9,756 nt of DNA from JAZGEG01 sp964346665 (GCA_964346665.1 CAYFVC010000071.1:1-9756); one strand, 5' to 3'. Shown: positions 1 through 6,009, counted from the stretch's first letter. Notes: generated from the sequence alone by a model not told the origin. Made by a program: numbers and translations.

Positions 1-987
1 TCATCATTCGGTTCGATAGGAAGGCCCATAACGAGATTGGACTGCATATTCAGCGACTACAAGAAGAACTGCTCCTCGGACACGAACGAGTCTGTTAGTA
101 TCCTTGAGGGAACGTTCGCGGAACCCATGAGGATGAGACTTTTCAAAATACTGACATGGGCGATACCTGGCAGGACGGAGATCGCCGGAGACTGGTACAT
201 AGCGAGCGCCTTCAGGCTGGAAACAGGGGAGGAAAAAACGATCGACCTGCTCGAACTCAGGGAGGTAAAGGAAGAGGAAAAGTTCGCAAAGCCCGTGACC
301 GTGAGGCTGACCTACACGGACAGGGAAATCGGAGGCGGCCAGGTCAAGTGTTCCCCTCTCAATCACAATCCAATTATCGAGTCGGAAATCAAGGCGTTTT
401 TTTACGATCTGGAATATTCTGTGTGGAGACAGGTTCCCGGGTCAAGGCTTGACATGTCCGCGAACACCGTGACCTTTGAGACGTACGAAAGGGGGATATT
501 CGGCGTGGGAGGCCGTGAGGAGGAAGAGAAGGGCGTGAAGGAGGAGGAATACCTAGAACATTTCAAGCTGGCATTCACGGAAATCATTCAGCTCCCAATG
601 GTTTCCTCGTTAATAGGGAACGAAAGGATGAACATATACGTGGACGGGGAGTTTGAAGGACACCTTGTAACGGTGAACGGGGAAATAGTGGGCATGGGGG
701 AGGATGAACTTGAGGATCCCACCCTGAACATTCACGTTGACAAGAAACTCGTGGACGGGAGCATGGAAGCGGAAATGACCTTCGCGGAGATGGTGCAAAG
801 CGGGCTGATAAGGCTGGAGGGCGTTGGGTTCGCGAATTCCCTGAGGTTCGCGATAAGCCAATTTTTATTCAATGTGTATTCCTTCTTCGGAGGGTTTTCC
901 TCGGATATAGACGGCGACGGGATTAGCGATAACTTCGATGAGTGCCCCTACAAGCCGGGCCTTCCCGAGTACAGAGGCTGTTCCTGA
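1..987 (+). CDS. Secreted SCP2-like/TSP3 protein, 3' part
   Basis: The frame is open to the left edge, so the start and probably a signal peptide lie outside; a TTG at 37 is not a credible start. 328 codons are visible. Codons about 35-170 form a beta-rich region whose end (W-x-x-V-P-G-S-R-x-D, then N-T-V-T-F and G-I-F-G-V) resembles the last strands of ZU5/GAIN-like extracellular domains. A charged Glu/Lys linker follows (172-184). Codons 186-290 are an SCP2-like domain: IGNER.NI.VD, GEDEL.DPTLN, then GLIRLEGVGF.N.LRFAI, matching the 'advtl..sdedl..l..G.....A...GklrveG' layout of sterol-carrier-protein-2 folds, which bind lipids in a hydrophobic tunnel. Codons 302-327 are one thrombospondin type 3 repeat (D-I-D-G-D-G-x-x-D-x-x-D-x-C-P), a Ca2+ site, and the protein ends there without a TM anchor. 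The 3602-5083 protein repeats the SCP2-TSP3 order. Extracellular location is inferred from TSP3 and the paralogue's signal peptide; the ligand is unknown. Confidence 0.88.
   Translation, partial: SSFGSIGRPITRLDCIFSDYKKNCSSDTNESVSILEGTFAEPMRMRLFKILTWAIPGRTEIAGDWYIASAFRLETGEEKTIDLLELREVKEEEKFAKPVTVRLTYTDREIGGGQVKCSPLNHNPIIESEIKAFFYDLEYSVWRQVPGSRLDMSANTVTFETYERGIFGVGGREEEEKGVKEEEYLEHFKLAFTEIIQLPMVSSLIGNERMNIYVDGEFEGHLVTVNGEIVGMGEDELEDPTLNIHVDKKLVDGSMEAEMTFAEMVQSGLIRLEGVGFANSLRFAISQFLFNVYSFFGGFSSDIDGDGISDNFDECPYKPGLPEYRGCS
556..870 (+). other. SCP2-like domain, copy 1
   Basis: This encodes codons 186-290 of the first gene. It aligns without large gaps to 3707-4021 in the second surface gene. Identical blocks include IGNER, GEDEL, DPTLN, RLEGVGF and LRFAI, ending in QFLFN-x-YSFFGG. 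The strand 'DPTLN(V/I)' followed by a helix and then 'G-x-IRLEG' is the typical C-terminal half of SCP2 folds. The assignment is by motif layout only; a profile search (PF02036) or structure prediction would settle it. Confidence 0.65.
904..981 (+). other. Thrombospondin type 3 repeat (Ca2+-binding)
   Basis: This encodes a D-x-D-G-D-G-x-x-D-x-x-D-x-C-P calcium loop followed by a closing Cys near the C-terminus, the usual TSP3 layout with a disulfide. TSP3 repeats occur in secreted bacterial and archaeal surface proteins as rigid, Ca2+-stabilised linkers. Confidence 0.85.
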
Positions 988-1010
988 CCTGTCAGAACAT
1001 GGTTTGCATG

Positions 1011-1025
1011 GGTAAGGATTTTAAA
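1011..1025 (+). promoter_or_regulatory. Second copy of core promoter motif, no adjacent ORF
   Basis: GGTAAGGATTTTAAA is identical over 15 bases to the promoter at 1065-1079, 54 bp downstream. The expected transcription start is near 1047-1050, but no credible start codon lies there (only TTG and GTG frames of under 20 codons). It may give a longer, leadered transcript for the 1103 gene or a short untranslated RNA. A further TATA-like stretch, CATATAAATAAT, lies at 1033-1044. Confidence 0.55.
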
Positions 1026-1064
1026 GCCTTCGCATATAAATAATTGTCTAGGTGTCTGAGCAGG

Positions 1065-1079
1065 GGTAAGGATTTTAAA
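1065..1079 (+). promoter_or_regulatory. BRE/TATA promoter of the 1103 gene
   Basis: GGTAAGGATTTTAAA contains TTTAAA at 1074-1079, 24 bases upstream of the ATG at 1103. This spacing puts the transcription start at or within a few bases of the ATG, so the mRNA should be leaderless. The TAAGGA part sits where the archaeal TFB recognition element (BRE) is expected. Confidence 0.8.
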
Positions 1080-1102
1080 AATCTTTCGGAAAATTAATTC
1101 TT

Positions 1103-1372
1103 ATGATATTACCTTTAGAAGGTGTGTTGCATAAATGGAAGATAGACACCGGAGAAAAAATAATAGATTCCGAAAATCTCATGCGCTTAAACGATCATTC
1201 CACATACCTCTCCTGTGTTGTCTACGACGTGAACAGCGAAATAAGCATATACGATAACGGATCAGACAAGGGTGCTGTCTGCACCAAGAGGCAGCAGGAT
1301 AGGTGCTCTGAATGTATATTCGGGGAGCTTAAAGAAAACGAATTTTACAAGGCAGAACGCAGAGATGCATAG
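1103..1372 (+). CDS. Small cysteine-containing protein, unknown function
   Basis: 89 residues, family not recognised. The ATG is placed exactly where the TTTAAA box predicts a leaderless start, which is the best evidence that it is a gene. There is no signal peptide and no TM segment. Cysteines are at 38, 60, 68 and 71, the last three as C-x7-C-x2-C within a polar stretch; with C38 this could form a metal site, though the sequence is not a typical zinc ribbon. The N-terminal half looks beta-rich ('YLSCVVYDVNSEISIYDNG'). The promoter-like sequence of the next gene begins about 40 bp after its stop, so it is probably monocistronic. Likely cytoplasmic. Confidence 0.65.
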   Translation: MILPLEGVLHKWKIDTGEKIIDSENLMRLNDHSTYLSCVVYDVNSEISIYDNGSDKGAVCTKRQQDRCSECIFGELKENEFYKAERRDA

Positions 1373-1410
1373 ACAGAAGCCTATATGCCTTCTGAATCTT
1401 CATGGGACAA

Positions 1411-1424
1411 TAAAGGCTTAAAAA
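1411..1424 (+). promoter_or_regulatory. Promoter of the 1455 gene
   Basis: TAAAGGCTTAAAAA is a variant of the recurrent TAAGGATTTTAAA motif. The box CTTAAA ends at 1422, 33 bases upstream of the ATG, about 10 bases further than in the other genes, so a short leader of around 10 nt is expected. That leader carries GGGGT (1446-1450) just before the start, a possible weak SD. Confidence 0.6.
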
Positions 1425-1454
1425 TTTTATCATCAATTTCCAACTGGGGTAACA

Positions 1455-2381
1455 ATGAAAAGGTTTTTTTCATCTAAAGGAGTGATCATAATCCTCTTGG
1501 TTGTGATGATTCCGGCCCTTGTGTTTTTCAGCGGTTCGATAGTGAATGCCATTATTGGGAATGGGGAATTCTCCATAACGCCGCTCATACACAGAAAACT
1601 GCTTGTAAATTCAGATTCTTCAGGAAATATCAGCCTTCCTGTGCCCGTTTCAGTAACATTCCCTTCAATAGTGGACCATACAGCGGAACAGGAACCAGAG
1701 CCACCGACCCTAGTCACGCTCGGGGAGCTCAAAGACAGGGACGGTGACGTTATTGAAACAGAGATAGTTGAGCTTGAGCTTGTCGGAACCAGCCCTATAA
1801 TCGTGAGGCCCGAGTTCGAATTGCCGTATTTTCCCGCAGAGAGCTTCTTTGACATAACGTTCACGATTGAAGTGGGCGGAATAGAGGTCGCCTCCGAAGA
1901 GGAACAAGTCGTTTTGATCAATGAGGGCGACCACGGGCTTCCGAACCACTTCATCGGCGAAACCGAGTGCCAGGACATAAGCGACAAGAAGAAAGGAGAA
2001 CCCTGCTCAGGGGAGACAAAGGTAACAGTTTTCTGCGAATGCAGGGCAGACCACTGGACAGGAGTTTTCTGCAAGGACATTGACGGAAACGAGATCTACA
2101 GAAAAGACTGCATCTGGGAAGGCCCGATAATCTCCTATTCTGTCCAGATCACAGAGGCTGAAGCAAAAGATATACACAAGATGAGGGACGCCTGCGAGCA
2201 GAACATGCCTGACGAATGCTTCGACGTGAGCGGGGACGACACTGAAAAATGCATAGAGGACGCCAAGAAGGAATGCGACAAGCTGGGCGCGACAACCGTC
2301 CATACCTGGGATGCAGGACAATCCGCAAGTTCAAGGGTCAGGGGAAACACAATCTGGATAGGAGGACCGATAGGGCAATAG
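1455..2381 (+). CDS. Membrane-anchored or secreted Cys-rich protein
   Basis: 308 residues, family not recognised. MKRFFSSKG followed by a hydrophobic run (about residues 9-34) is a signal peptide or N-terminal anchor; no clear cleavage motif is present, so an uncleaved type II anchor is as likely. Residues 58-155 are beta-rich with a Pro/Glu linker (78-84), suggesting a beta-sandwich with an exposed stalk. Residues 172-274 carry ten cysteines (172, 184, 194, 196, 206, 219, 247, 255, 266, 274), an even number, first in a compact C-x-C-containing module and then in a helical segment with regularly spaced Cys. The tail is small and polar with no C-terminal anchor. The cysteine pattern suggests an extracytoplasmic, disulfide-stabilised protein. 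It has its own promoter and faces the 2459-3522 operon convergently. Confidence 0.82.
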   Translation: MKRFFSSKGVIIILLVVMIPALVFFSGSIVNAIIGNGEFSITPLIHRKLLVNSDSSGNISLPVPVSVTFPSIVDHTAEQEPEPPTLVTLGELKDRDGDVIETEIVELELVGTSPIIVRPEFELPYFPAESFFDITFTIEVGGIEVASEEEQVVLINEGDHGLPNHFIGETECQDISDKKKGEPCSGETKVTVFCECRADHWTGVFCKDIDGNEIYRKDCIWEGPIISYSVQITEAEAKDIHKMRDACEQNMPDECFDVSGDDTEKCIEDAKKECDKLGATTVHTWDAGQSASSRVRGNTIWIGGPIGQ

Positions 2382-2435
2382 GCATATGATCACAGAAGTT
2401 TTGACCCCTTTACTCTTAGTGTTAGCTCTCCCTGC

Positions 2436-2441
2436 TTTTTT
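2436..2441 (+). terminator. T-run terminator after the 1455 gene
   Basis: A T6 tract lies 55 bp after the stop codon in the convergent intergenic gap, followed by another T6 at 2462-2467. Archaeal RNA polymerase terminates at short U-tracts without needing a hairpin, so these are plausible plus-strand terminators. Confidence 0.45.
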
Positions 2442-2458
2442 GGGATGAGGGTTTTAAA

Positions 2459-3115
2459 TTATTTTTTCTTACCTTTACTCCTTCTTGCCAAAAAAAGCAA
2501 AACCAGCACAACAATTATCACAACCAGAATAACCGGCCCGAATATGAAAAGTCCTATCAGATTGAAATACGCGGTGTACGCGGGCTTTTCGAAAAAATCC
2601 TGCTTCAGGGAAGGCATAGTGAATATCGTGTTTATTATCTCATCCAAGGGAAATTCCTCCTTCTCCCCCACAACGAGAACGTACTTCCCGAGGTTGTCCG
2701 TGCTCATTACATGAATATCATAACCACCTGACCCGACCTCTGCCTTAACATCAGGTCCCTGATAATACCAGTCCCCTCCGAACTCCTCGTAATAGCGCTC
2801 CCACTGAAAATCGGTCCCGTTCAGGAAATAAATGAAATTATTGTCAATTTCATCAATCGGCTCGATCGCGACAGAAACGTCTTTGCCTATGCCGGGAAGG
2901 TCAGGAACGAGTATACTGACATAGAGATCGAATCCCTCTTCCTCTATTATATTGTAGTGGTCGTGCTTTCCTGTCAGTTCCCCGTAAAAGGCCTGCGATA
3001 CTTCGGGGTTTCTGATCATTACGACATCTCCGGAAACCAGCCTGGGCTGGTGTGCCTGCACGGCCAAAGGCATAACCAGCAAAATCAATGCCAAAACCCA
3101 AACGGGATTTTTCAT
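2459..3115 (-). CDS. Signal-peptide protein with C-terminal TM anchor
   Basis: 218 residues with a type I topology. Residues 1-21 are a signal peptide ending V-Q-A before HQPRL, an ectodomain spans about 22-180, a TM helix spans about 184-210 (with 'VILVVIIVVLVLLFLA'), and a basic tail (RRSKGKKK) faces the cytoplasm. The ectodomain has recognisable blocks: NPEVSQAFYGELTG, LYVSILVPDLPGI, then GKYVLVVGEKEEFPL next to the membrane. I associate these blocks with a recurrent uncharacterised membrane family in uncultivated bacteria and archaea, from memory and without a function. Its ATG overlaps the upstream glycosylase stop by 4 bp (ATGA), so it is translated from the glycosylase mRNA, probably by coupling; GGTG lies just before the start. 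The pairing of a DNA repair enzyme with a surface protein has no obvious functional link. Confidence 0.85.
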   Translation of the reverse strand: MKNPVWVLALILLVMPLAVQAHQPRLVSGDVVMIRNPEVSQAFYGELTGKHDHYNIIEEEGFDLYVSILVPDLPGIGKDVSVAIEPIDEIDNNFIYFLNGTDFQWERYYEEFGGDWYYQGPDVKAEVGSGGYDIHVMSTDNLGKYVLVVGEKEEFPLDEIINTIFTMPSLKQDFFEKPAYTAYFNLIGLFIFGPVILVVIIVVLVLLFLARRSKGKKK

Positions 3116-3522
3116 ACACCAACCCCCTTCACGACGAATAACGGGTGCGACTCCGGTCTCTTTATTTTAATCAGCTCTTTATATGTGGAAGGGTCTCTTT
3201 TTTTAACCTTTGTCCTGAGGTGTTCAAATTCGTTCGCGATTTCCCCTTCCGTAACCCCTATCTTTTCGTTCGTGAATTCCCTGCCGATTTTCCCTTTATC
3301 GAAATCGTAGCATCTCCTTTTTGATTCCCTCCAGACGTGGAAAAGGTAGGTGTCTATAAAAACGACAGGGTCCTTCTTGGTCTTGAATCTCTGCAGCTGC
3401 GGGTGATTCCTGTACCCTTTCGTTTTCCCAGAAAGGACCTTCCTCGCCAGCAGACCCTCCCTCCAGACCGCAAGCAAACCCTTGCAGTCCAGATACTTGG
3501 GATGAACGATCCATAACCTCAT
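3112..3522 (-). CDS. Pyrimidine-dimer DNA glycosylase (T4 endonuclease V family)
   Basis: 136 residues. It belongs to the Pyr_excise family (PF03013), enzymes that excise UV-induced cyclobutane pyrimidine dimers and nick the abasic site by beta-elimination. The hallmark N-terminus MRLW..HPKYLD.KGL..VWREGLLA..VL.G.TKGYRNHPQL.RF is present. E22 in W-R-E aligns with the catalytic Glu23 of T4 endonuclease V (Y-R-E). The start is set at 3522, not at the upstream ATG (3534) or TTG (3543). MRLW is the family N-terminus, the enzyme class uses its N-terminal amine as nucleophile so an extension would be harmful, and a TTTAAA box lies 22 bases upstream. Arg at position 2 should block Met removal, unlike T4 where Thr2 is exposed, so the nucleophile would be the Met1 amine. 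First gene of an operon with the membrane protein. Confidence 0.93.
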   Translation of the reverse strand: MRLWIVHPKYLDCKGLLAVWREGLLARKVLSGKTKGYRNHPQLQRFKTKKDPVVFIDTYLFHVWRESKRRCYDFDKGKIGREFTNEKIGVTEGEIANEFEHLRTKVKKRDPSTYKELIKIKRPESHPLFVVKGVGV

Positions 3523-3542
3523 AAGTTTATCCATGATTCCCA

Positions 3543-3553
3543 ATTTAAAAAAT
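3543..3553 (-). promoter_or_regulatory. TATA box of the glycosylase operon
   Basis: Read on the minus strand this is ATTTTTTAAAT. Its TTTAAA ends 22 bases before the ATG at 3522, matching the leaderless spacing of the neighbours. The spacing to the upstream ATG at 3534 is only about 10 bases, which excludes it as the start for this transcript. It is back-to-back with the promoter of the 3602 gene. Confidence 0.7.
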
Positions 3554-3566
3554 GAGCGGTTTGCGG

Positions 3567-3581
3567 GTTAAGGATTTTAAT
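3567..3581 (+). promoter_or_regulatory. Promoter of the 3602 gene
   Basis: GTTAAGGATTTTAAT is the recurrent motif with one change in the box (TTTAAT, 3576-3581). It ends 21 bases before the ATG at 3602, so the message should be leaderless. The spacing rules out the GTG at 3587, which would be only 6 bases from the box. Confidence 0.75.
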
Positions 3582-3601
3582 GAGTAGTGCTAATTATAAA
3601 A

Positions 3602-5083
3602 ATGACAGAAAAAAGGGATTCGGGCTTGTTTTTATTATTGGCTTTCTTTTTGGCTTTTGCCTTCTTTCCCGTTTACGCAACAGCTGACGCAGGCGAATAT
3701 GACATTGAGATGTTCAGGGAGGTTTTCTCGGAGATAATAAAGGACCCCACGATAGCGGGCATGATCGGTAACGAGAGGATCAACATTTTCGTGGATGATG
3801 AAATCAAGGGACATCTCATAACGCAGAACAACGAGCTTGTTGAAACGGGGGAGGACGAGCTAAGTGATCCTACTCTCAACGTTTACGTCAGCAGTGAAAC
3901 CATACAAGACCTCATTGACGGGGAGATGACCTTCCTTGATGCGTTCAGGGAAGGGAAGATAAGGCTTGAGGGGGTTGGATTCTTCAATGCCCTCAGGTTC
4001 GCGATAGCCCAGTTCCTGTTCAACCTGTATTCGTTCTTTGGCGGGGTTTCAGTTCCTGACTCGGACGGGGACGGCCTGAACGACAACATGGATGGATGTC
4101 CAAACGAGGCGGGACCGAGAGCCAATGACGGCTGCCCCATAACGGATTGTGATGATAATGATCCCTGCACGATCGATTCCTATAACAGCTCGATCGGAAG
4201 ATGCGCACACGTCCCGAAGGACTGCAGCCATCCCGATCCCTGCACGTTTGGTCATTGCGACCGCACAACAGGCGGGTGTGTTTACGCCACCATGGTATGC
4301 GGGGATGACGACCCCTGCACGCTTGATAGTTGCGACAGGGGCGAATGCGTGCACAGGCAGAGGGACTGCAACGACGGCGACCCGAACACCTACGATTACT
4401 GCGAACCCTCCACTGGCAATTGTAGTCATGTTCCATTAGCCGATAAATGCGCGCTCGCGAATGTTTCAATTGAAGGGGCCGTGATCAACATTCTATCCAA
4501 GAACATGAAATTGTTCGTTGACTACCGGGGAAATTTCGACCAGCAGTTTGGCGCAGTCCTGAACTATTTTGGAACCAACTACGTATGGTTTTTCGATGCC
4601 AAGGCAGATACGTTCACGAAAGTTACCATACCTGAAGATATAATCGGTTTTAATGCTGTAGGCCCGAATCCCCTCCAAGATGTATCAAAAGTGACTGTAA
4701 TTAGTCCGCAATGCCAAAGCGTGAATGATTCTGTTGACATGTCATGGATAACCAAAAAATCTCAGTTTTGCAGGTATGCGGATGCCTCCATAGAGGGAGC
4801 CAGGTATGATGATACCTCCGATGAACTGGTTCTTTCCGTCAACAACTCAGGAGACGTTGACCTTAACTTCCTCGCTTACCTGCAATACGCCGGGGACGTC
4901 GTGACCTATGCATGGGCTTTCGATGCCAAGGAAAATACGGTAACCAATGTAACCATGTCTGAAATGTTCCGTGATTTTGAGCCTCTGGAGTTAATAGGCA
5001 GGGAAGTATCCTGGGTAATGGTGACGGGGATTGATTGCCCGATCGGCGAGTATCGCTTTGACGAATCGGACATAGCAGGCTAG
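3602..5083 (+). CDS. Secreted SCP2-like/TSP3/CTDC multidomain protein
   Basis: 493 residues from the ATG fixed by promoter spacing. Residues 1-30 are a signal peptide (K/R, then 'FLLLAFFLAFAFF', small residues near A27-A30). Residues 36-140 are an SCP2-like lipid-binding domain, paralogous to that of the first gene. Residues 152-179 are a TSP3 Ca2+ repeat (D-S-D-G-D-G-x-x-D-x-x-D-x-C-P). Residues 183-283 are four cysteine repeats of the Dictyostelium CTDC type (PCT-x-D-x-C). Residues 283-371 and 390-479 are two beta repeats, each starting and ending with Cys and containing N-x-S/G-D-V-x-L and W-x-F-D-A-K. No TM or lipobox is present, so it should be released or held by non-covalent contacts. 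The middle and C-terminal modules look like stabilised spacer and display domains. The gene is monocistronic between a divergent glycosylase operon and a convergent regulator. Ligand and partner are unknown. Confidence 0.92.
   Translation: MTEKRDSGLFLLLAFFLAFAFFPVYATADAGEYDIEMFREVFSEIIKDPTIAGMIGNERINIFVDDEIKGHLITQNNELVETGEDELSDPTLNVYVSSETIQDLIDGEMTFLDAFREGKIRLEGVGFFNALRFAIAQFLFNLYSFFGGVSVPDSDGDGLNDNMDGCPNEAGPRANDGCPITDCDDNDPCTIDSYNSSIGRCAHVPKDCSHPDPCTFGHCDRTTGGCVYATMVCGDDDPCTLDSCDRGECVHRQRDCNDGDPNTYDYCEPSTGNCSHVPLADKCALANVSIEGAVINILSKNMKLFVDYRGNFDQQFGAVLNYFGTNYVWFFDAKADTFTKVTIPEDIIGFNAVGPNPLQDVSKVTVISPQCQSVNDSVDMSWITKKSQFCRYADASIEGARYDDTSDELVLSVNNSGDVDLNFLAYLQYAGDVVTYAWAFDAKENTVTNVTMSEMFRDFEPLELIGREVSWVMVTGIDCPIGEYRFDESDIAG
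3707..4021 (+). other. SCP2-like domain, copy 2
   Basis: This encodes residues 36-140 of the 3602 gene. It shares IGNER, GHL.T, GEDEL, DPTLN, G-x-IRLEGVGF and LRFAI.QFLFN with copy 1 at 556-870. The DNA has diverged (for example AGGCTGGAGGGC versus AGGCTTGAGGGG), indicating an old duplication rather than a recent one. Confidence 0.65.
4055..4138 (+). other. Thrombospondin type 3 repeat
   Basis: This encodes the aspartate-rich loop DSDGDGLNDNMDGCP followed by a second CP after a short Gly/Asn turn. Both paralogous proteins carry this module directly after the SCP2-like domain, so SCP2-TSP3 behaves as one unit. Confidence 0.85.
4148..4435 (+). repeat. Four CTDC-type cysteine repeats (protein-level)
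   Basis: These are four tandem units of about 24-26 residues with the pattern C-x-D-x-D-P-C-T-x-D-x-C-[3-7 residues]-G-x-C-x-(H/Y)-x4-5-C, matching the slime-mould CTDC repeat family (PF00526). Unit 1 lacks the Cys of the 'DSC' position (Tyr194) and unit 4 lacks the Cys of 'PCT' (Asn262). The two losses leave one unpaired Cys at each end (C189 and C267) if pairing is within units. Confidence 0.8.
4448..4714 (+). repeat. Cys-bounded beta repeat, copy 1
   Basis: Residues 283-371 of the 3602 protein. It opens with C-A-x-A-x-V-S-I-E-G-A, has V-W-F-F-D-A-K in the middle and closes with V-T-V-I-S-P-Q-C. It is more diverged than copy 2: the N-x-G-D-V-x-L turn is replaced by Y-R-G-N-F-D-Q-Q. A disulfide between the first and last Cys is likely. 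Confidence 0.7.
4769..5038 (+). repeat. Cys-bounded beta repeat, copy 2
   Basis: Residues 390-479 of the 3602 protein. It opens C-x-x-A-x-x-S-I-E-G-A-x-Y-D-x-x-S-D-E-L, followed by N-N-S-G-D-V-D-L-N-F, W-A-F-D-A-K and a closing V-M-V-T-G-I-D-C-P. This copy is the closest match to the ectodomain of the 6658 gene. Confidence 0.75.
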
Positions 5084-5089
5084 GCCTTG

Positions 5090-5094
5090 AAAAA
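5090..5094 (-). terminator. Possible T-run terminator of the 5131-5958 gene
   Basis: On the minus strand a T5 tract lies about 36 bases after the regulator's stop codon in the 47-bp convergent gap. It is short and the only candidate there. Confidence 0.3.
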
Positions 5095-5130
5095 CAAATT
5101 CTGAAGCGGTTGTGCGGGGGTGAGCGGGTT

Positions 5131-5958
5131 TCAGAAATATTCCAGAGTTTCCTTTCTTATCTGTTCTGCTACCTTGAAGTTTCTGTTTACGATAACATTT
5201 ACGTCGAATTTGCCGTGCGAAATGGTATGATATATTTTCACGATATTCGCTGGCATGATTTTTCTGAGGCTCTCGGCCGAAGGGTACCATATTTTTTTCA
5301 AATCCTTTGGCCAGTAAATCTGAATAACAAAATCATCTATCACGAATATATCGCAGTTTGTCGCGCAGGGGATCCCAAGCCTTACTTTCACGTTTATATT
5401 TTTCCATGATTTTGCTAACCACCGGTCAACGAAATTATTTTTATTGCATATGAAATAGAACCTGTTCTTTGATGTTATTTTTTTCAGCCTCTCGAAATTC
5501 TTCTTTGAAAGAAACATTGGTGAATTCATGTGATACCACTGGGCTACAATTGTTCTTGAAGTTTCAATTTGCCCAAATTCCAGTATTTCGACTATGAAGT
5601 CCGCGAACTCCATGGGGTTGTTGAAAATGAGATTTGTGGTTTCCCTTTTCATGATATCCCTAAGGACGGGTTCTCCCTTTTCCAGGGAAGACTCCATCCT
5701 CTCGGTGAAATCCCTCACCTTCCTGACCCATTCCATGTTCAGCTGGTATTTCTTCCCCCTTCCCGACAAGACCTCCTGCTCCACAAGCTTTTTCACCATT
5801 TTGTGCACGGCCTGATAACTCACCTCCAGACCGTTCTTCTTCGCTGCGTTGTGTATCCTCCTGACAGAAACAGGATATTCCGTTATAAGGAAGTTTATTA
5901 CGAACTCTCTCAGGTTCTTCTTTCCTTCCAGCATAGGAATAACAATATCCATTCCCAT
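5131..5958 (-). CDS. Winged-helix DNA-binding regulator
   Basis: 275 residues. Residues about 14-75 form a winged helix-turn-helix: LREFVINFLITEYPVSVRRI, then S-Y-Q-A-V-H-K-M-V-K-K-L-V-E as recognition helix and a wing ending G-R-G-K-K-Y-Q-L. Residues 76-130 are a helical linker. Residues about 135-245 look like an alpha/beta sensor domain (W-Y-H, 'FYFICNKNN', D-I-F-V-I-D-D-F, Y-W-P-K), of the size found C-terminal to the wHTH in archaeal ArsR/TrmB-like regulators. No catalytic motif or metal cluster is clear. The start is the ATG at 5958, 25 bases from its TTTAAA box; a second in-frame ATG is two codons on. It is transcribed divergently from the 6048-6576 operon, the usual arrangement for a regulator and its target. 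It is more AT-rich than the surface genes. Ligand and targets are unknown. Confidence 0.85.
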   Translation of the reverse strand: MGMDIVIPMLEGKKNLREFVINFLITEYPVSVRRIHNAAKKNGLEVSYQAVHKMVKKLVEQEVLSGRGKKYQLNMEWVRKVRDFTERMESSLEKGEPVLRDIMKRETTNLIFNNPMEFADFIVEILEFGQIETSRTIVAQWYHMNSPMFLSKKNFERLKKITSKNRFYFICNKNNFVDRWLAKSWKNINVKVRLGIPCATNCDIFVIDDFVIQIYWPKDLKKIWYPSAESLRKIMPANIVKIYHTISHGKFDVNVIVNRNFKVAEQIRKETLEYF

Positions 5959-5980
5959 GTTATATACGAAGGATTTAGAA

Positions 5981-5996
5981 TTTTTAAACCTTTTGG
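5981..5996 (-). promoter_or_regulatory. Promoter of the wHTH regulator
   Basis: The minus-strand sequence CCAAAAGGTTTAAAAA has its TTTAAA ending 25 bases before the ATG at 5958, indicating leaderless transcription. TTTAAA is self-complementary, so the same box could also be read rightwards, giving a start near 6013. Confidence 0.7.
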
Positions 5997-6009
5997 TTGT
6001 ATTTTTTTG

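Noticed and set aside
1044..1097. A 17-codon frame from TTG behind the upstream promoter copy
   Set aside because: Weak start codon, 19 bases from the box instead of 21-25, and it runs through the second promoter; no evidence of coding.
2445..2714. Reading frame starting at ATG 2445, with GAGGGTTTTAAAT next to it resembling the promoter motif
   Set aside because: It is antisense to the well-supported membrane protein at 2459-3115, and the TTTAAA-like box lies after, not before, the ATG. An antisense RNA remains possible but unsupported.
3523..3543. Upstream TTG and ATG starts for the pyrimidine-dimer glycosylase
   Set aside because: They precede the family N-terminus MRLW and are too close to the TATA box.
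4020..4469. Long overlapping reading frames on the minus strand and another plus-strand frame opposite the CTDC region
   Set aside because: They arise from the repetitive, GC-rich codons of the cysteine repeats; they have no promoter at leaderless distance, no SD, and compositions dominated by Arg/Ser or Val/Ala.
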